This document shows, in pieces, positions 34,390-42,781 of a stretch of DNA of 64,000 nucleotides. A model generated the notes under the pieces. The model was not told where the DNA came from. It did no database searches and saw nothing but the letters and a program-made list of their open reading frames with translations. Source of the stretch: Tissierellia bacterium (lineage in GTDB: Bacteria; Bacillota; Clostridia; Tissierellales; Peptoniphilaceae); assembly GCA_030537855.1 (NCBI GenBank), contig JAUNVD010000001.1, positions 17,440 through 81,439 on the forward strand, written 5' to 3'. A program made the position numbers and the translations under genes. Within the stretch, counting starts at the first letter, position 1. Every line of letters starts with the position of its first letter.

Positions 34390-35049
34390 ATGGATCGTTT
34401 ATTAAACACTCAAAAGGAACAAAGAGAAAATCATACTTTCATAAAGAAAATTCCCCTTATTTCTGGTGGAGGGAAAGTAGAAGAATATGATATTCAAGAA
34501 TGTTTCTCACATAGAAGAAGTCGAAGAGAATTTTGGCCTGGTGCTATGACAAAAAGACAATTATCCTATATTCTTTGGCATACAGCTAGAATTCAAAAAG
34601 AAGTAGGGGATCAAACCTACACCCCCATTCCTTCTGGAGGAAATCTACATCCATTAAGTGTTTCCATTGCGTTATTAAATATTTTAGACATGGAAAAAGG
34701 AATTTATGAATATTCACCAAAAGATCATTGTCTTTATTTAATAGAACGTCGAGAAAATATGAAACAAGGGATTAAAGATGTATTCCAAGGCCAAGACTTT
34801 GTAGCAAATGCTTCATTTGTCTATGGAATCTCTGGAGATGAAAAGAAGGTAAAAAATAAATTTCCTGATCATTGGGAAAAACTTATGTTGTTAGAAGCTG
34901 GTCACTTAGGTCAGCAAATTATGTTAGCTTGTGAAAGCCTTCATTTAGGGACATGCCCTATAGGAATCTTTGACCCATTAAAAGGGCAGGAATTTTTTAA
35001 GAGCAAGGGTACATTAATTTATTGTTTCCCAGTGGGAATCAATCCTTAA
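34390..35049 (+). CDS. SagB/ThcOx-type nitroreductase-family protein
   Basis: 219 residues. FMN-dependent oxidoreductase: FSHRRSRREF (about 36-45) is the phosphate-binding opening, PSGGNLHPLS is the SagB signature, and HLGQQIMLACESL with TCPIGIFDP lies in the dimer core. SagB relatives oxidise azolines in peptide maturation, but single SagB-like genes without cyclodehydratase partners, as here, usually act in unknown redox steps. It is divergent from the redox operon, with about 75 bases between starts. Confidence 0.85.
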   Translation: MDRLLNTQKEQRENHTFIKKIPLISGGGKVEEYDIQECFSHRRSRREFWPGAMTKRQLSYILWHTARIQKEVGDQTYTPIPSGGNLHPLSVSIALLNILDMEKGIYEYSPKDHCLYLIERRENMKQGIKDVFQGQDFVANASFVYGISGDEKKVKNKFPDHWEKLMLLEAGHLGQQIMLACESLHLGTCPIGIFDPLKGQEFFKSKGTLIYCFPVGINP

Positions 35050-35122
35050 AGATTTTTAATAGTGAACGACCATAATAGAAAAGGGGAAAGAGAATGAAAT
35101 GCTTTTGTGTCATAAATTTAAC

Positions 35123-35151
35123 TTGAATTTAACCATTAAACATGATATAAT
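35123..35151 (+). promoter_or_regulatory. sigma-A promoter of the opine-dehydrogenase/B12 operon
   Basis: TTGAAT (35123-35128), exactly 17 bases, then TATAAT (35146-35151). The ATG is 77 bases further with AGAGGAGAAAAATC before it, leaving room for a leader. Confidence 0.8.
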
Positions 35152-35227
35152 ATTCAAACCCAAACTATACATATATTCATAAAAAACTTACCAGTGTTTC
35201 TCCCTATCTCATGAGAGGAGAAAAATC

Positions 35228-36325
35228 ATGAATATGAATACATTTTGTGTCTTAGGTGCCGGTAATGGAGGAGTCGCAATTGCAGGGCATCTTGCTTTCA
35301 AAGGTTTTAAGGTTCATTTATATAATCGTAGCATTGAAAACATTAAAAATGTAAAAAACACAAAAGAGATTTCTTTAACCGGGGCAATAGAAGGTGTTGG
35401 TCGTTTAGAAAAAGTTAGTGATAATATAGAAGAATGTATGGAAGGAGCCAAAGTACTTCTCGTAGTTATTCCAGCAACGGGACATCGAGATTTAATAGAA
35501 GAGATGGCTCCCTTTTTACGAGAAGACCAAATTATTATATTAAACCCGGGAAGAACAGGAGGAGCATTAGAGGTATATGACTATTTGTTAACAAATACTT
35601 CCTTAGAAACTATTACAGTTGCTGAAGCTCAAAGTTTAATTTATGCATGTCGTGCCAGGGCAGATACCCAGGCACATATTTATCAAATGAAAGAAATGGT
35701 TTCCGTTGCCACATTACCTGGAAATCGAAGTGGTATTGTTATGGAAGCATTGGATAAGGCCTTTCCAGGTTTTTTTATACAAGCAAGTTCCGTATGGGAA
35801 ACAGGATTTAATAATTATGGCGCGATCTTTCATCCTGGTCCCACCTTGTTAAATATGAGCCGTATAGAAAGTGGAGAAAGCTTTAAATACTATACAGAAG
35901 GAATTACAGAAGGGGTTAGTAAAGTTCTCCATAAGTTAGATTTGGAAAGAATGGAAATTGGAAAAGCACTTGGAGTAAAACCGGTAAGTACGTTAGAATG
36001 GCTTTATGATAGTTATGGAGCTCAGGGTGAAACAATTAAAGATTGTGTGAAGAAGGTAGAAGCATATCGAGGTATTATTAGCCCACCAAAACTGGACGTG
36101 CGCTATATTACAGAGGATGTTCCCTATAGTTTAGTTCCTATGGAATCCATTGGAAAAGAACTAGGTCTGGAAACAGGAACAATGACATCTCTTATAGATT
36201 TGGCAAATACCGTTTTTGGAAGAGACTTTAGAAAAATAGGAAGAACGATAGATAAATTGGGACTAGAAGGTATGACAGCACAAGAAATGGAAGATTTTGT
36301 ACTTCATGGAATAAAGAAGGGGTGA
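35228..36325 (+). CDS. octopine/nopaline (opine) dehydrogenase-family protein
   Basis: 365 residues. Rossmann domain with GAGNGG (10-15) near the N-terminus, then LLVVIPATGHRDLI and NPGRTGG, and the C-terminal opine dehydrogenase domain with catalytic-type His202 in FHPGPTLLN. The family reduces the imine between a 2-oxoacid and an amino acid (opines), or acts in reverse, with NAD(P)H. Length is standard. The next gene starts four bases after the stop and encodes a B12-binding-domain protein, an unusual partner. Substrate unknown. Confidence 0.85.
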   Translation: MNMNTFCVLGAGNGGVAIAGHLAFKGFKVHLYNRSIENIKNVKNTKEISLTGAIEGVGRLEKVSDNIEECMEGAKVLLVVIPATGHRDLIEEMAPFLREDQIIILNPGRTGGALEVYDYLLTNTSLETITVAEAQSLIYACRARADTQAHIYQMKEMVSVATLPGNRSGIVMEALDKAFPGFFIQASSVWETGFNNYGAIFHPGPTLLNMSRIESGESFKYYTEGITEGVSKVLHKLDLERMEIGKALGVKPVSTLEWLYDSYGAQGETIKDCVKKVEAYRGIISPPKLDVRYITEDVPYSLVPMESIGKELGLETGTMTSLIDLANTVFGRDFRKIGRTIDKLGLEGMTAQEMEDFVLHGIKKG

Positions 36326-36329
36326 GAGA

Positions 36330-37979
36330 ATGAAGAAAATCATTGCTTGTACGATTGGGAACTGCGTTCATGTAGCAGGAATTATGAACTTCTTTAATTT
36401 AGCAGATAAAGAAGGTTATGAAACAAAATTTTTAGGGATAGGACTTTCTATTGACGAAGTTTTTGAAGCGATTGAAAGAGAAAAACCAGACTATGTTGGA
36501 CTATCCTATAGATTAACTCCAGAGCCCCTTTATGCTCTAATGGATGAATTAAAAGCAAAAAGAGATGTAATAGATACTGGAGATATACATTGGATTTTTG
36601 CAGGAATTGAAGATGATGCAAAAATTGCGGAAGAGTACGGTCTTTTTGATTCTATTTTTTATGGGTGGGAAGATATTGATGAAACCTTAGCTTTTTTAAA
36701 AGGACGTGAGGAAGGGATGGAAATCTCTTATCCTGATCATTTAATTGATCGAATTGAAGAAAAATACCCCTATCCTATTTTACGTCATCATATTGGATTA
36801 CCAAAATTAGATGCAACGATAGAAGCCATTGAAAAAATTGCAGAAGAAAAAGTATTAGATGTTATTTCCATTGCTCCTGATCAAAATGCACAGGAATTTT
36901 TCTTTGAACAAGATAAAATGGATCCAAGGTTAACAGGGGCTGGAGGTGTCCCGTTACGAAGTCCAGAGGATTTTAGGGCTCTGTATAATGCAGCACAACG
37001 AGGTAACTTTCCATTACTACGTTCCTATTCTGGTACGAAGGATACCATTCCTTTTGCTGAAGTTTTAAATGATACGATAAAAAATGCTTGGTGTGCCACT
37101 CCTATTTTTTGGTATTCTCGCTTAGATATGAGAAGTAAACGACCTTTAGCAAGGGCCATTCGAGAAAATCAAGAACTGATGCGTTGGCATGCTCAAAGAA
37201 ATATACCTGTAGAAGCTAATGACCCTCACCACTGGTCATTAAGAGATGCATCAGATGCCATTGCTGTAGCAGATGCTTGGCTTGTAGCCTATAATGCTAA
37301 AAAATGTGGTGTGAAACACTATATTGCACAGTTTATGTTTAATAATCCTGCCCATCTTTCTCCAGAAATGGACTTAGGTAAGATGTTGGCAAAAATAGAG
37401 CTTATTGAATCCTTAGAAGATGAAAACTTTAAAGTTTATCGGGAAGCTAGAGCTGGATTAACTTCTTTTCCAGCAGATTTATATGCAGCAAAGGGACAAT
37501 TAGCAGCTTCTGCCTATTTGGCATTAAATATTAAGCCTCATATCTATCATGTGGTAGGATTTTGTGAAGCCCATCATGCAGCAGATGCCCAAGATGTAAT
37601 TGAATCCTGTAAAATTGTTCGTGGAATCATTAAAAACGACTTTTTAGGTGCTGTTGATATGAGAAAAGATATAAATGTTCAAAGAAGAAAAGAAGAATTA
37701 ATTCGGGAAGCAAAAGATATTTTAGAGGGAATTCGAATTTTAGGTAAAGATTGTGAGGATCCTTTTTCAGATCCAGATAACTTAGCTAGAACTGTTTATA
37801 CAGGGATTTTTGATGCGCCACAACTAGTGGGAAATCCTGATGCTAGAGGAGAACTTAAGACGAGAATGGTTGCAGGTGGCCTTTATGCTTATGATGAAGA
37901 GGAAGGAAGAATTATTCCTGAAAAAGAACGGGTATCTAAAATCCTTGAACGGGAAGGGATCCAAGAAAAAATAAGATAA
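36330..37979 (+). CDS. cobalamin-binding-domain protein with TIM-barrel-like domain, unknown reaction
   Basis: 549 residues, ATG after GGGGTGAGAG. Residues 1-135 resemble a B12-binding Rossmann fold, with Cys12-x-His14-x-x-Gly17 in place of the DxHxxG cobalt-ligand motif, Ser59 in VGLSYRL, and FAGI as a weakened GG motif. The remaining ~400 residues look like the barrel of glutamate mutase E subunit or related B12 enzymes: REARAGLTSF, VGFCEAHHAADAQDV. The likely class is a B12-dependent mutase or a radical-free transferase acting on an amino-acid derivative. It is co-transcribed with the opine-dehydrogenase-like gene. No reactivating factor is nearby. Confidence 0.7.
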   Translation: MKKIIACTIGNCVHVAGIMNFFNLADKEGYETKFLGIGLSIDEVFEAIEREKPDYVGLSYRLTPEPLYALMDELKAKRDVIDTGDIHWIFAGIEDDAKIAEEYGLFDSIFYGWEDIDETLAFLKGREEGMEISYPDHLIDRIEEKYPYPILRHHIGLPKLDATIEAIEKIAEEKVLDVISIAPDQNAQEFFFEQDKMDPRLTGAGGVPLRSPEDFRALYNAAQRGNFPLLRSYSGTKDTIPFAEVLNDTIKNAWCATPIFWYSRLDMRSKRPLARAIRENQELMRWHAQRNIPVEANDPHHWSLRDASDAIAVADAWLVAYNAKKCGVKHYIAQFMFNNPAHLSPEMDLGKMLAKIELIESLEDENFKVYREARAGLTSFPADLYAAKGQLAASAYLALNIKPHIYHVVGFCEAHHAADAQDVIESCKIVRGIIKNDFLGAVDMRKDINVQRRKEELIREAKDILEGIRILGKDCEDPFSDPDNLARTVYTGIFDAPQLVGNPDARGELKTRMVAGGLYAYDEEEGRIIPEKERVSKILEREGIQEKIR

Positions 37980-37980
37980 G

Positions 37981-38020
37981 AAATACCTTTATGAGCTCGT
38001 TCTCATAAAGGTATTTTTTT
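37981..38020 (+). terminator. rho-independent terminator of the opine/B12 operon
   Basis: AAATACCTTTATGAG / CTCATAAAGGTATTT, perfect 15-bp stem, six-base loop, T-run. Confidence 0.93.
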
Positions 38021-38064
38021 GATATAATAAAGTTAGTTCATAATAAAAAATGGAGGGTATAAAC

Positions 38065-38646
38065 TTGAAATCTGTGGCAATTATTGTAAATTCAAGATAC
38101 GGTTCTACTAAAAAATATGCTCAGTGGTTACAAGAAAAAACAAAGGGAGATCTTATTGACTTTAAAGACTTTCGTCCAAGGAAGCTTTTAGATTATTCTA
38201 TTATTGTTTTTTGTGCTGGAGTTTATACTTCTGGAATTGCCAACTTATCCACCTTAGATCGTAGTATGAAGGTGTTAAAGGAAAAAAGGGTAGCAGTTTT
38301 TTGTGTAGGGGCATCTCCCTATGTGAAAGAGGCATTTTATTCCTTATACCGTAAACATTTTGATGGAAATTTAAAAGATGTTCCTGCATTTTATGGTCGT
38401 GGAGCTTGGGATCGAAATAAATTAAAGTTTAAGGATCGGACTCTTTGTCGTTTATTAGCAAAGAAATTAGAAAAAAAAGATGAAAAATTATATTTGCCAT
38501 GGGAAAAAGATTTTATCTCATTTTATGATAAAGTATGTGATTGGAAAGATCCAAAGTATTTAGACCCTCTTTTAGAATGGATGGAAGAGGATCCTTATCC
38601 AACGGAAGAAGATTATAAAAATATGATGAACTTAGAAAATTTTTAA
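38065..38646 (+). CDS. flavodoxin-domain protein
   Basis: 193 residues from TTG 38065 with GGAGGG eight bases before it; the ATG at 38050 overlaps that site. The N-terminal half is a flavodoxin fold with the FMN phosphate loop NSRYGSTKKYAQWL and CAGVYTSGIANL, like HemG-type proteins. The C-terminal ~60 residues are an extra charged segment. It probably shuttles electrons at low potential; partner unknown. It stands alone after the terminator. Confidence 0.85.
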   Translation: MKSVAIIVNSRYGSTKKYAQWLQEKTKGDLIDFKDFRPRKLLDYSIIVFCAGVYTSGIANLSTLDRSMKVLKEKRVAVFCVGASPYVKEAFYSLYRKHFDGNLKDVPAFYGRGAWDRNKLKFKDRTLCRLLAKKLEKKDEKLYLPWEKDFISFYDKVCDWKDPKYLDPLLEWMEEDPYPTEEDYKNMMNLENF

Positions 38647-38784
38647 AAATTAAGAAAAATCGAAGGAAAATAGGTATGCTTTTCACTTTTTTTAAGTTTT
38701 TTAAAAAAATGGAGAAGATATTTATAATAGAATATGATATGTTATCAATTACGAAATATAGATTATAATTAGGAGGTTATTGTT

Positions 38785-39045
38785 ATGTTTCTAAACAAAA
38801 AAGTACTATCATTTATTGGAGGAGTTGCTTCTACTGTTGTCGTAGATAAGGTTCTTAAATCTAAAGCTGCCCATGATGGAGCAGTTAAAATTATGGCTAA
38901 AGCTATTAACTTAAAGAAATCAGCAGCAGAAACTTATGAATCTATGAAAGAAGATGCAGACGACTTAGCATTTGAAGCAAGAGAAGAAGCAAGACGTCAA
39001 AAAGAAGCCGCAGTTGTTGTTGAAGAAGAACCAGCAAAAGCATGA
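38785..39045 (+). CDS. small PacL/DUF6110-like membrane protein, ATPase partner
   Basis: 86 residues, ATG after TTAGGAGGTTATTGTT. A short hydrophobic N-terminus (LSFIGGVASTVVVDKVL) is followed by a long amphipathic, Glu/Ala/Arg-rich helix (about 40-74) and acidic end EEEPAKA. The layout matches the mycobacterial PacL1 proteins (DUF1490), which stabilise the CtpC metal pump and bind metal. Its last four bases overlap the ATPase start (ATGA). PacL1 carries a metal-binding C-terminal motif; here only a Glu-rich tail is visible and no Cys. Role in metal handover is inference. Confidence 0.65.
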   Translation: MFLNKKVLSFIGGVASTVVVDKVLKSKAAHDGAVKIMAKAINLKKSAAETYESMKEDADDLAFEAREEARRQKEAAVVVEEEPAKA

Positions 39046-41126
39046 AGTTCTTAATAGTAAGGGATTTGCCGGGGCGGTTACGATTACGTACACCGTCCCG
39101 ATTTTCCAGAGAATTCGGCTTTGGTTTGGAAGATCGATTACGTCGAACAAAAGAAATTACAAATGTTGTTACTAATGAAATTACCGGTTCCCTTTGTATC
39201 GACTATGTACCAGGTACAAGGGATAAAATTTGGGAAGCACTTGCGGCTTGTGAAAAAAATCCAATTACACCGGTGGTAGACGAAAGTCGGAGTCAAGAAA
39301 TCGAATTAAAACGGAAATTTGAAAATAAATTAATCAAATTATTCGTTGGTAGATATGTGATTCGACCTCTTCTTCCTTACCCTGTTCGTAAAGCAGTTTT
39401 ATTTTTAAAAGCCATACCTTTTATCCAACAAGGACTTGATTCCTTGTTATCTACAAATTTAAATGTAGAAGTTTTAGATGCTACAGCTATTTCTATTTCT
39501 CTTCTTCGTCGAAATTATTCTACAGCTGGTTCTACGATTTTCCTATTACAATTAAGTGATTTACTAGAAGAATGGACAACGAATCGTACGAAACTGGATT
39601 TAACTAAGACTTTAGAACTAAATATTGATAAAGTTTTACTTGTGGAAGAAGAGGAAACTAGATGGATTCCAGCCCATGATATTGAAATCGGAGATCGACT
39701 TGCCATTAGTCAAGGTTCTATTATTCCTGTAGACGGAACAGTGGTGGAAGGTCTTGGGACTGTAGATGAGTCTAAGATGACTGGAGAATCGGAGCCATCA
39801 GTGAAAAAAGAAGGGTCCATTGTTTTTGCAGGGACAGTTCTTGGTGAAGGTAGTCTAGAAATTATTGTGGATAAAAAACTAGAGCATAGTCGTATGAATG
39901 AAATTATTGAAGCCATTGAATCAGCTTCTGCTGGGAAATCTGTTTTAGAATATCGTTCAGAAGAGTTGGCTGATAGAATTGTTCCCTTTAGTTTCTTAAC
40001 GGCCTTGGCTGTGTATGGTATTACAAGAAATATTACAAAGACAATTTCTGTTCTCTTAGTAGATTATTCCTGTGCCATTAAATTATCGACTCCACTTGCA
40101 GTAATTGCAGCGTTAAGACAAGGAGCGAAAGCAGAAGTTTTAATTAAAGGTGGAAGATACTTAGAAGAAGTTTCCAAAGCAGATTCCTTTGTCTTTGATA
40201 AAACAGGAACGTTAACGACTTCTGAACCTATTGTAAAAAAAGTCATTGCATTTGAACCTTATGAAAGGGACGAATTCCTTCGTACGGCAGCATGTATTGA
40301 AGAACATTTTCCACATTCAATGGGAAGAGCTATTGTTCAAGCAGCTAAGGATGAAGGGTTATCCCATGCTGAACGTCACGCAGAAGTTGAGTATATTGTA
40401 GCCCATGGAATTACCACTCGTTTAGAAGGAAAAAGAATATTAATCGGTAGTTATCATTATATCTTTGAAGACAATGAAGCTTCTTGTACTGAAGAACAAT
40501 GGGATTTAATTGAGAAAAATAGTGAAAAATATTCGATTATCTATATGTCAGTGGATCATAAAGCAGCAGGATTTATTTGTCTTCAAGATCCACCTCGGCC
40601 AGAAGCTAAAAAGATGATTCAAGAGTTACGTGACCTTGACGTTAAAAATATTTATATGCTAACGGGAGATGGAGAGCGAGCGGCTAAAGGAATGGCAGAA
40701 GTACTAGGTATTGACGACTATCGTTCCGGTGTCCTTCCTGATGAAAAAGCAAGTTTTTTAAGGGATTTAAAAAATAAAGGTCATAAAATTGCTATGATTG
40801 GAGATGGCATAAACGATTCACCTGCATTGGCTTTAGCAGATGTGAGTATATCGATGAAAGATAGCTCTGATTTGGCAAAAGACGTAGCAGATGTGGTGAT
40901 TCAAAACGATTCTTTGGAAAAGCTTCCTGAAATTAGAAAATTAGGACTTGCAATGGAGGAAAGAATTCATAAAAATTACCAAACGATAATAGGCTTTAAT
41001 ACTGCTTTATTAGTTCTAGGAGTGACTGGGTTAGCTTCTCCAACTTTCACAGCAACTGCTCATAACTTAAGTACTCTTCTTATAGGAATAAATGGAGCAA
41101 GAGATTATAAAAATGTGATGAAATGA
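39042..41126 (+). CDS. heavy-metal P1B-type ATPase with atypical transmembrane motif
   Basis: 694 residues. N-terminal ~70 residues form an HMA-like fold without CxxC (LPGRLRLRTPSRFS). The ATPase core is complete: TGES (247-250), phosphorylated Asp386 in DKTGT, the EEHFPHSMG nucleotide-binding motif, and GDGINDSPAL. The usual CPC in the sixth helix is Tyr342-Ser343-Cys344 (YSCAIKLSTP), with the helix-breaking Pro missing; the last helix has HNLSTLLIGINGAR. This pattern points to Zn, Mn or Co rather than Cu. Coupling to a PacL-like gene supports a CtpC-like exporter. Confidence 0.88.
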   Translation: MKFLIVRDLPGRLRLRTPSRFSREFGFGLEDRLRRTKEITNVVTNEITGSLCIDYVPGTRDKIWEALAACEKNPITPVVDESRSQEIELKRKFENKLIKLFVGRYVIRPLLPYPVRKAVLFLKAIPFIQQGLDSLLSTNLNVEVLDATAISISLLRRNYSTAGSTIFLLQLSDLLEEWTTNRTKLDLTKTLELNIDKVLLVEEEETRWIPAHDIEIGDRLAISQGSIIPVDGTVVEGLGTVDESKMTGESEPSVKKEGSIVFAGTVLGEGSLEIIVDKKLEHSRMNEIIEAIESASAGKSVLEYRSEELADRIVPFSFLTALAVYGITRNITKTISVLLVDYSCAIKLSTPLAVIAALRQGAKAEVLIKGGRYLEEVSKADSFVFDKTGTLTTSEPIVKKVIAFEPYERDEFLRTAACIEEHFPHSMGRAIVQAAKDEGLSHAERHAEVEYIVAHGITTRLEGKRILIGSYHYIFEDNEASCTEEQWDLIEKNSEKYSIIYMSVDHKAAGFICLQDPPRPEAKKMIQELRDLDVKNIYMLTGDGERAAKGMAEVLGIDDYRSGVLPDEKASFLRDLKNKGHKIAMIGDGINDSPALALADVSISMKDSSDLAKDVADVVIQNDSLEKLPEIRKLGLAMEERIHKNYQTIIGFNTALLVLGVTGLASPTFTATAHNLSTLLIGINGARDYKNVMK

Positions 41127-41144
41127 AAAGAATAAGAAATATTA

Positions 41145-41178
41145 AACCCCCTAAATCCTAGTTGGATTAGGGGGTATT
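41145..41178. terminator. terminator between the ATPase and lysR genes
   Basis: CCCCCTAAATCC / GGATTAGGGGG with a short loop. T-rich flank on the plus side; may serve both converging genes. Confidence 0.75.
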
Positions 41179-41188
41179 TCTTACGAAA

Positions 41189-42067
41189 CTATTTGGCTTT
41201 AAATATGGAACGAATACTATTTGTACAGGACTCCATAATTTTTGGATAGACAGAATCCTTTCTGTAAACTAAATAAAAATTACATGTGGATTCACGACCT
41301 TCAATGGGAATGGAAACTACATTTTTATTTTTTGTCAAAGTACATCCTGGTACTAAGGAGATTGCTTGGCCATCTTCCACTACAGAAAATATAGTTTCAT
41401 AACTGGAACAAACCCAAGTAAGTTCTACAGGAATCATTTCATCTCGTAACATAGATAAAATAAATCTACGTGTATTGGTTCCTTTTTCTCGAATAGCTAA
41501 AGGCTGATTACGTAAATCTGAAATTTTAATTCCTTTTTTATGAGCAAAAGGATGATCCTTAGAACAAATAAAATATAGTTCATCTTGAAACAATACCTCA
41601 CTATCCCAATGGTCATTTTTAATTTCTGTGCCTTCTAAAATGGCCACTTGAAGCTCATGATTATTTATTTTCTTTTCTATTTCTCGACTATCTTCAATAA
41701 TACATTGAAGAGCCATATCCCCTTTTTGACTTTCCATTTCCTTCATAAGCTTTTGTAAATACATATTATCCACAGACAAAGATGCACCGACAATAAAGGT
41801 ACTTGTAGAAGGGGCCAATAGTAAGGTGTCTTTCATATTATTAACTTCTCGTAAAAGGTTTTTAGCATAAACAAGAAGTTGTTTTCCAGAACCAGTTAAA
41901 AAGAGTTTTCTTGATATTCGGTCGAATAAAATAATATTATATTCTTGCTCTACTTGGGCTATGGACTGGCTGATACTTGGCTGGGAGATTTTTAATTTTT
42001 TTGCTGCAGCTGACATAGTACCAGCTTCTACAACAGTAACAAAAATTTCTAAATCACGGATGGTCAT
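41189..42067 (-). CDS. LysR-family transcriptional regulator
   Basis: 292 residues, ATG after GAAAGGAGAATGAT. N-terminal wHTH: TIRDLEIFVTVVEAGTMSAAAKKLKISQPSISQSIAQVEQEY (2-44) is textbook LysR. The rest is a two-lobed periplasmic-binding-like effector domain. The inducer is unknown. The upstream region contains a long inverted repeat (42141-42223) that it may bind. The nearest genes, aldehyde dehydrogenase and DUF3783-like, are in the same direction upstream and could be its targets (inference). Confidence 0.9.
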   Translation of the reverse strand: MTIRDLEIFVTVVEAGTMSAAAKKLKISQPSISQSIAQVEQEYNIILFDRISRKLFLTGSGKQLLVYAKNLLREVNNMKDTLLLAPSTSTFIVGASLSVDNMYLQKLMKEMESQKGDMALQCIIEDSREIEKKINNHELQVAILEGTEIKNDHWDSEVLFQDELYFICSKDHPFAHKKGIKISDLRNQPLAIREKGTNTRRFILSMLRDEMIPVELTWVCSSYETIFSVVEDGQAISLVPGCTLTKNKNVVSIPIEGRESTCNFYLVYRKDSVYPKIMESCTNSIRSIFKAK

Positions 42068-42140
42068 ATCATTCTCCTTTCATATACTATAAATTAATGC
42101 GAGGGTAAAGGCCCGTTCTGAAAGCAATAGAAAAGACCAT

Positions 42141-42223
42141 ACCTATAGTTTATTCTTTTTTCATTATAATTACAAGCATTCCTTACTTCATTTTAAGGAA
42201 ATATATAACTAATAACTATAGGT
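42141..42223. repeat. inverted repeat pair flanking an internal hairpin, upstream of lysR
   Basis: ACCTATAGTT (42141-42150) and AACTATAGGT (42214-42223) are perfect inverted 10-mers, extended by further A/T matches. Between them TTCCTTA pairs with TAAGGAA. The 83-base arrangement could be a LysR operator pair, a terminator for the DUF3783 gene, or a tiny MITE-like element. Confidence 0.4.
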
Positions 42224-42230
42224 GGAAGAT

Positions 42231-42773
42231 TTATTTTTTAGATTTTTGAGTTTCTATTAACCCTTCAATATTATTATAAACCTCTTCAACAATTTCTGTT
42301 GTAAGATCTTCTCCAAGTTTAGGGAGATCCTTCGCCTTTTGAATTTCCCTTTCAATGGCTTCATGAGGCAAAAAACTTTGTGCTTGTTTTACTAAAACTC
42401 CTAGCTTTCGATAAGCTTGGACCATTCGATGCTCTTCTAGAATATGGCCTAGAAGATATGAAAACTGCCAGTCTTTGGTGGTTTCTGTCATAATTGCCTT
42501 ATGAGGAAATATATAACCTTCTTCTTTTGCCATTTGTAATAAATGGTATAACTCCTCTTTGTTTGGGTTGACAAAAAGGATTAATTGAGAGTTTTCAGGA
42601 TAGGTTACATTTTCTAAATCTTCTTTCTGGTAGCCATCTAACCCTGCAATATATCCAACTTTTTGGTGAAGGTCTTCTTGATTTGGAGAAATAAATTCCC
42701 AATTTTCACCAAGATTTTTTAAAACTTCTTCTTCTTCATTTTTGAGTCCGTAATAAATAATTTTTTGAGTCAT
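42231..42773 (-). CDS. DUF3783-like protein
   Basis: 180 residues, ATG after AGGAGGATAT. Central segment LILFVNPNKEELYHLLQMAKEEGY...KAIMTETTKDWQFSYLLGHILEEHRM resembles the DUF3783 family (about 70 residues). The N-terminus is a short beta-alpha segment and the C-terminus is helical. Unknown function. It follows the aldehyde dehydrogenase by eight bases, so the two are probably one transcript. Confidence 0.65.
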   Translation of the reverse strand: MTQKIIYYGLKNEEEEVLKNLGENWEFISPNQEDLHQKVGYIAGLDGYQKEDLENVTYPENSQLILFVNPNKEELYHLLQMAKEEGYIFPHKAIMTETTKDWQFSYLLGHILEEHRMVQAYRKLGVLVKQAQSFLPHEAIEREIQKAKDLPKLGEDLTTEIVEEVYNNIEGLIETQKSKK

Positions 42774-42781
42774 ATATCCTC

